Shown piece by piece: positions 63,692 to 64,000 of a stretch of DNA of 64,000 bases. The stretch's first letter is position 1. Each line of letters begins with the position of its first letter. Location of the stretch: assembly GCA_030562195.1 (NCBI GenBank), contig JAUJPP010000003.1, forward strand, positions 45,576,602 to 45,640,601, in the 5' to 3' direction. The position numbers were made by a program, and so were the translations under genes. The notes beneath the pieces are model-generated. The model was not told the origin of the DNA. It saw only the letters and a list, made by a program, of their open reading frames with translations, and made no database searches. The DNA comes from Nipponacmea schrenckii. Its lineage: Eukaryota; Mollusca; Gastropoda; Lottiidae.

Positions 63692-63930
63692 TATGGGTAT
63701 CGGGGACACTTATAGCATCAATGTGCGCCATTCGGCCGTCTGCGGTTCTTGGTTCCACTAAAACTTACATGTTTTATGACTTTACCTGAAGGGACTACTG
63801 AAAGCTACTATTGATATCTATGACATTACCATCCAGTAACGTCCTAAATCGCGTTGGTTTTAGTGGAATTGCAAGAACCACAGACGTCGGAATGGTACAA
63901 ACTGATGCTATCAGTGTCCCCATACACATA
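63692..63930. mobile_element. MITE with about 70-bp terminal inverted repeats
   Basis: Left arm TATGGGTATCGGGGACACT... runs to GGTTCCACTAAAAC (63764). The right arm begins GTTTTAGTGGAATTGC (63857) and ends TCAGTGTCCCCATACACATA, the diverged reverse complement. The middle of about 90 bp is unique. TA dinucleotides flank the ends. No coding capacity. Confidence 0.8.
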
Positions 63931-64000
63931 ACAAATTTAGACCATCTCTTTAATGAATGGTTATCAAGACTCTAGTAGGCCTACAAGGTGGTAGCGAACA

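Overview
This is an AT-rich animal nuclear sequence with GT-AG introns and the standard code. It carries many mobile-element scars. It most likely comes from a mollusc or another lophotrochozoan; that is inferred from gene content and repeat style, not proved. I rebuilt genes by joining open segments at splice sites with matching phase, then checking that total coding length is a multiple of three.

Layout. (1) Positions 800-17270 hold four head-to-tail genes for small secreted cysteine-rich proteins. They are built of about 40-residue modules, one module per exon, all joined by phase-1 introns. Genes 2 and 3 are clear recent paralogs; genes 1 and 4 are shorter relatives. An inverted-arm (foldback-like) element carrying a nested hAT transposon lies between genes 1 and 2. 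(2) Positions 17497-26814 hold three conserved housekeeping genes. HAUS2 (minus strand, augmin complex) is head-to-head with CIAO3 (plus strand, cytosolic Fe-S assembly). CIAO3 converges on GRWD1 (minus strand, histone-binding WD40 ribosome-biogenesis factor). The HAUS2 first exon sits in a 440-bp tandem duplication. (3) Positions 26939-33230 hold a weakly supported, unrecognised gene or gene remnant, a 1.2-kb minisatellite, and a dispersed repeat that recurs at 48948. (4) Positions 33955-56263 hold a long coiled-coil gene of 19 coding exons, three of them microexons of 15-30 nt. I call it CCDC154-like. It has more than one possible first exon. (5) Positions 60950-61777 hold a single-coding-exon gene that I recognise as PERCC1.

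The main result is the PERCC1 plus CCDC154-like neighbourhood. In humans PERCC1 lies beside CCDC154 on 16p13.3, with CIAO3 on the same chromosome arm. The pairing here suggests a very old linkage, and the 4.7 kb between the two genes includes a stretch with clustered GATA-type sites that could be a regulatory element. Intergenic and intronic DNA otherwise holds MITEs, tRNA-derived SINE pieces, minisatellites and AT-rich sequence with nothing I can name.
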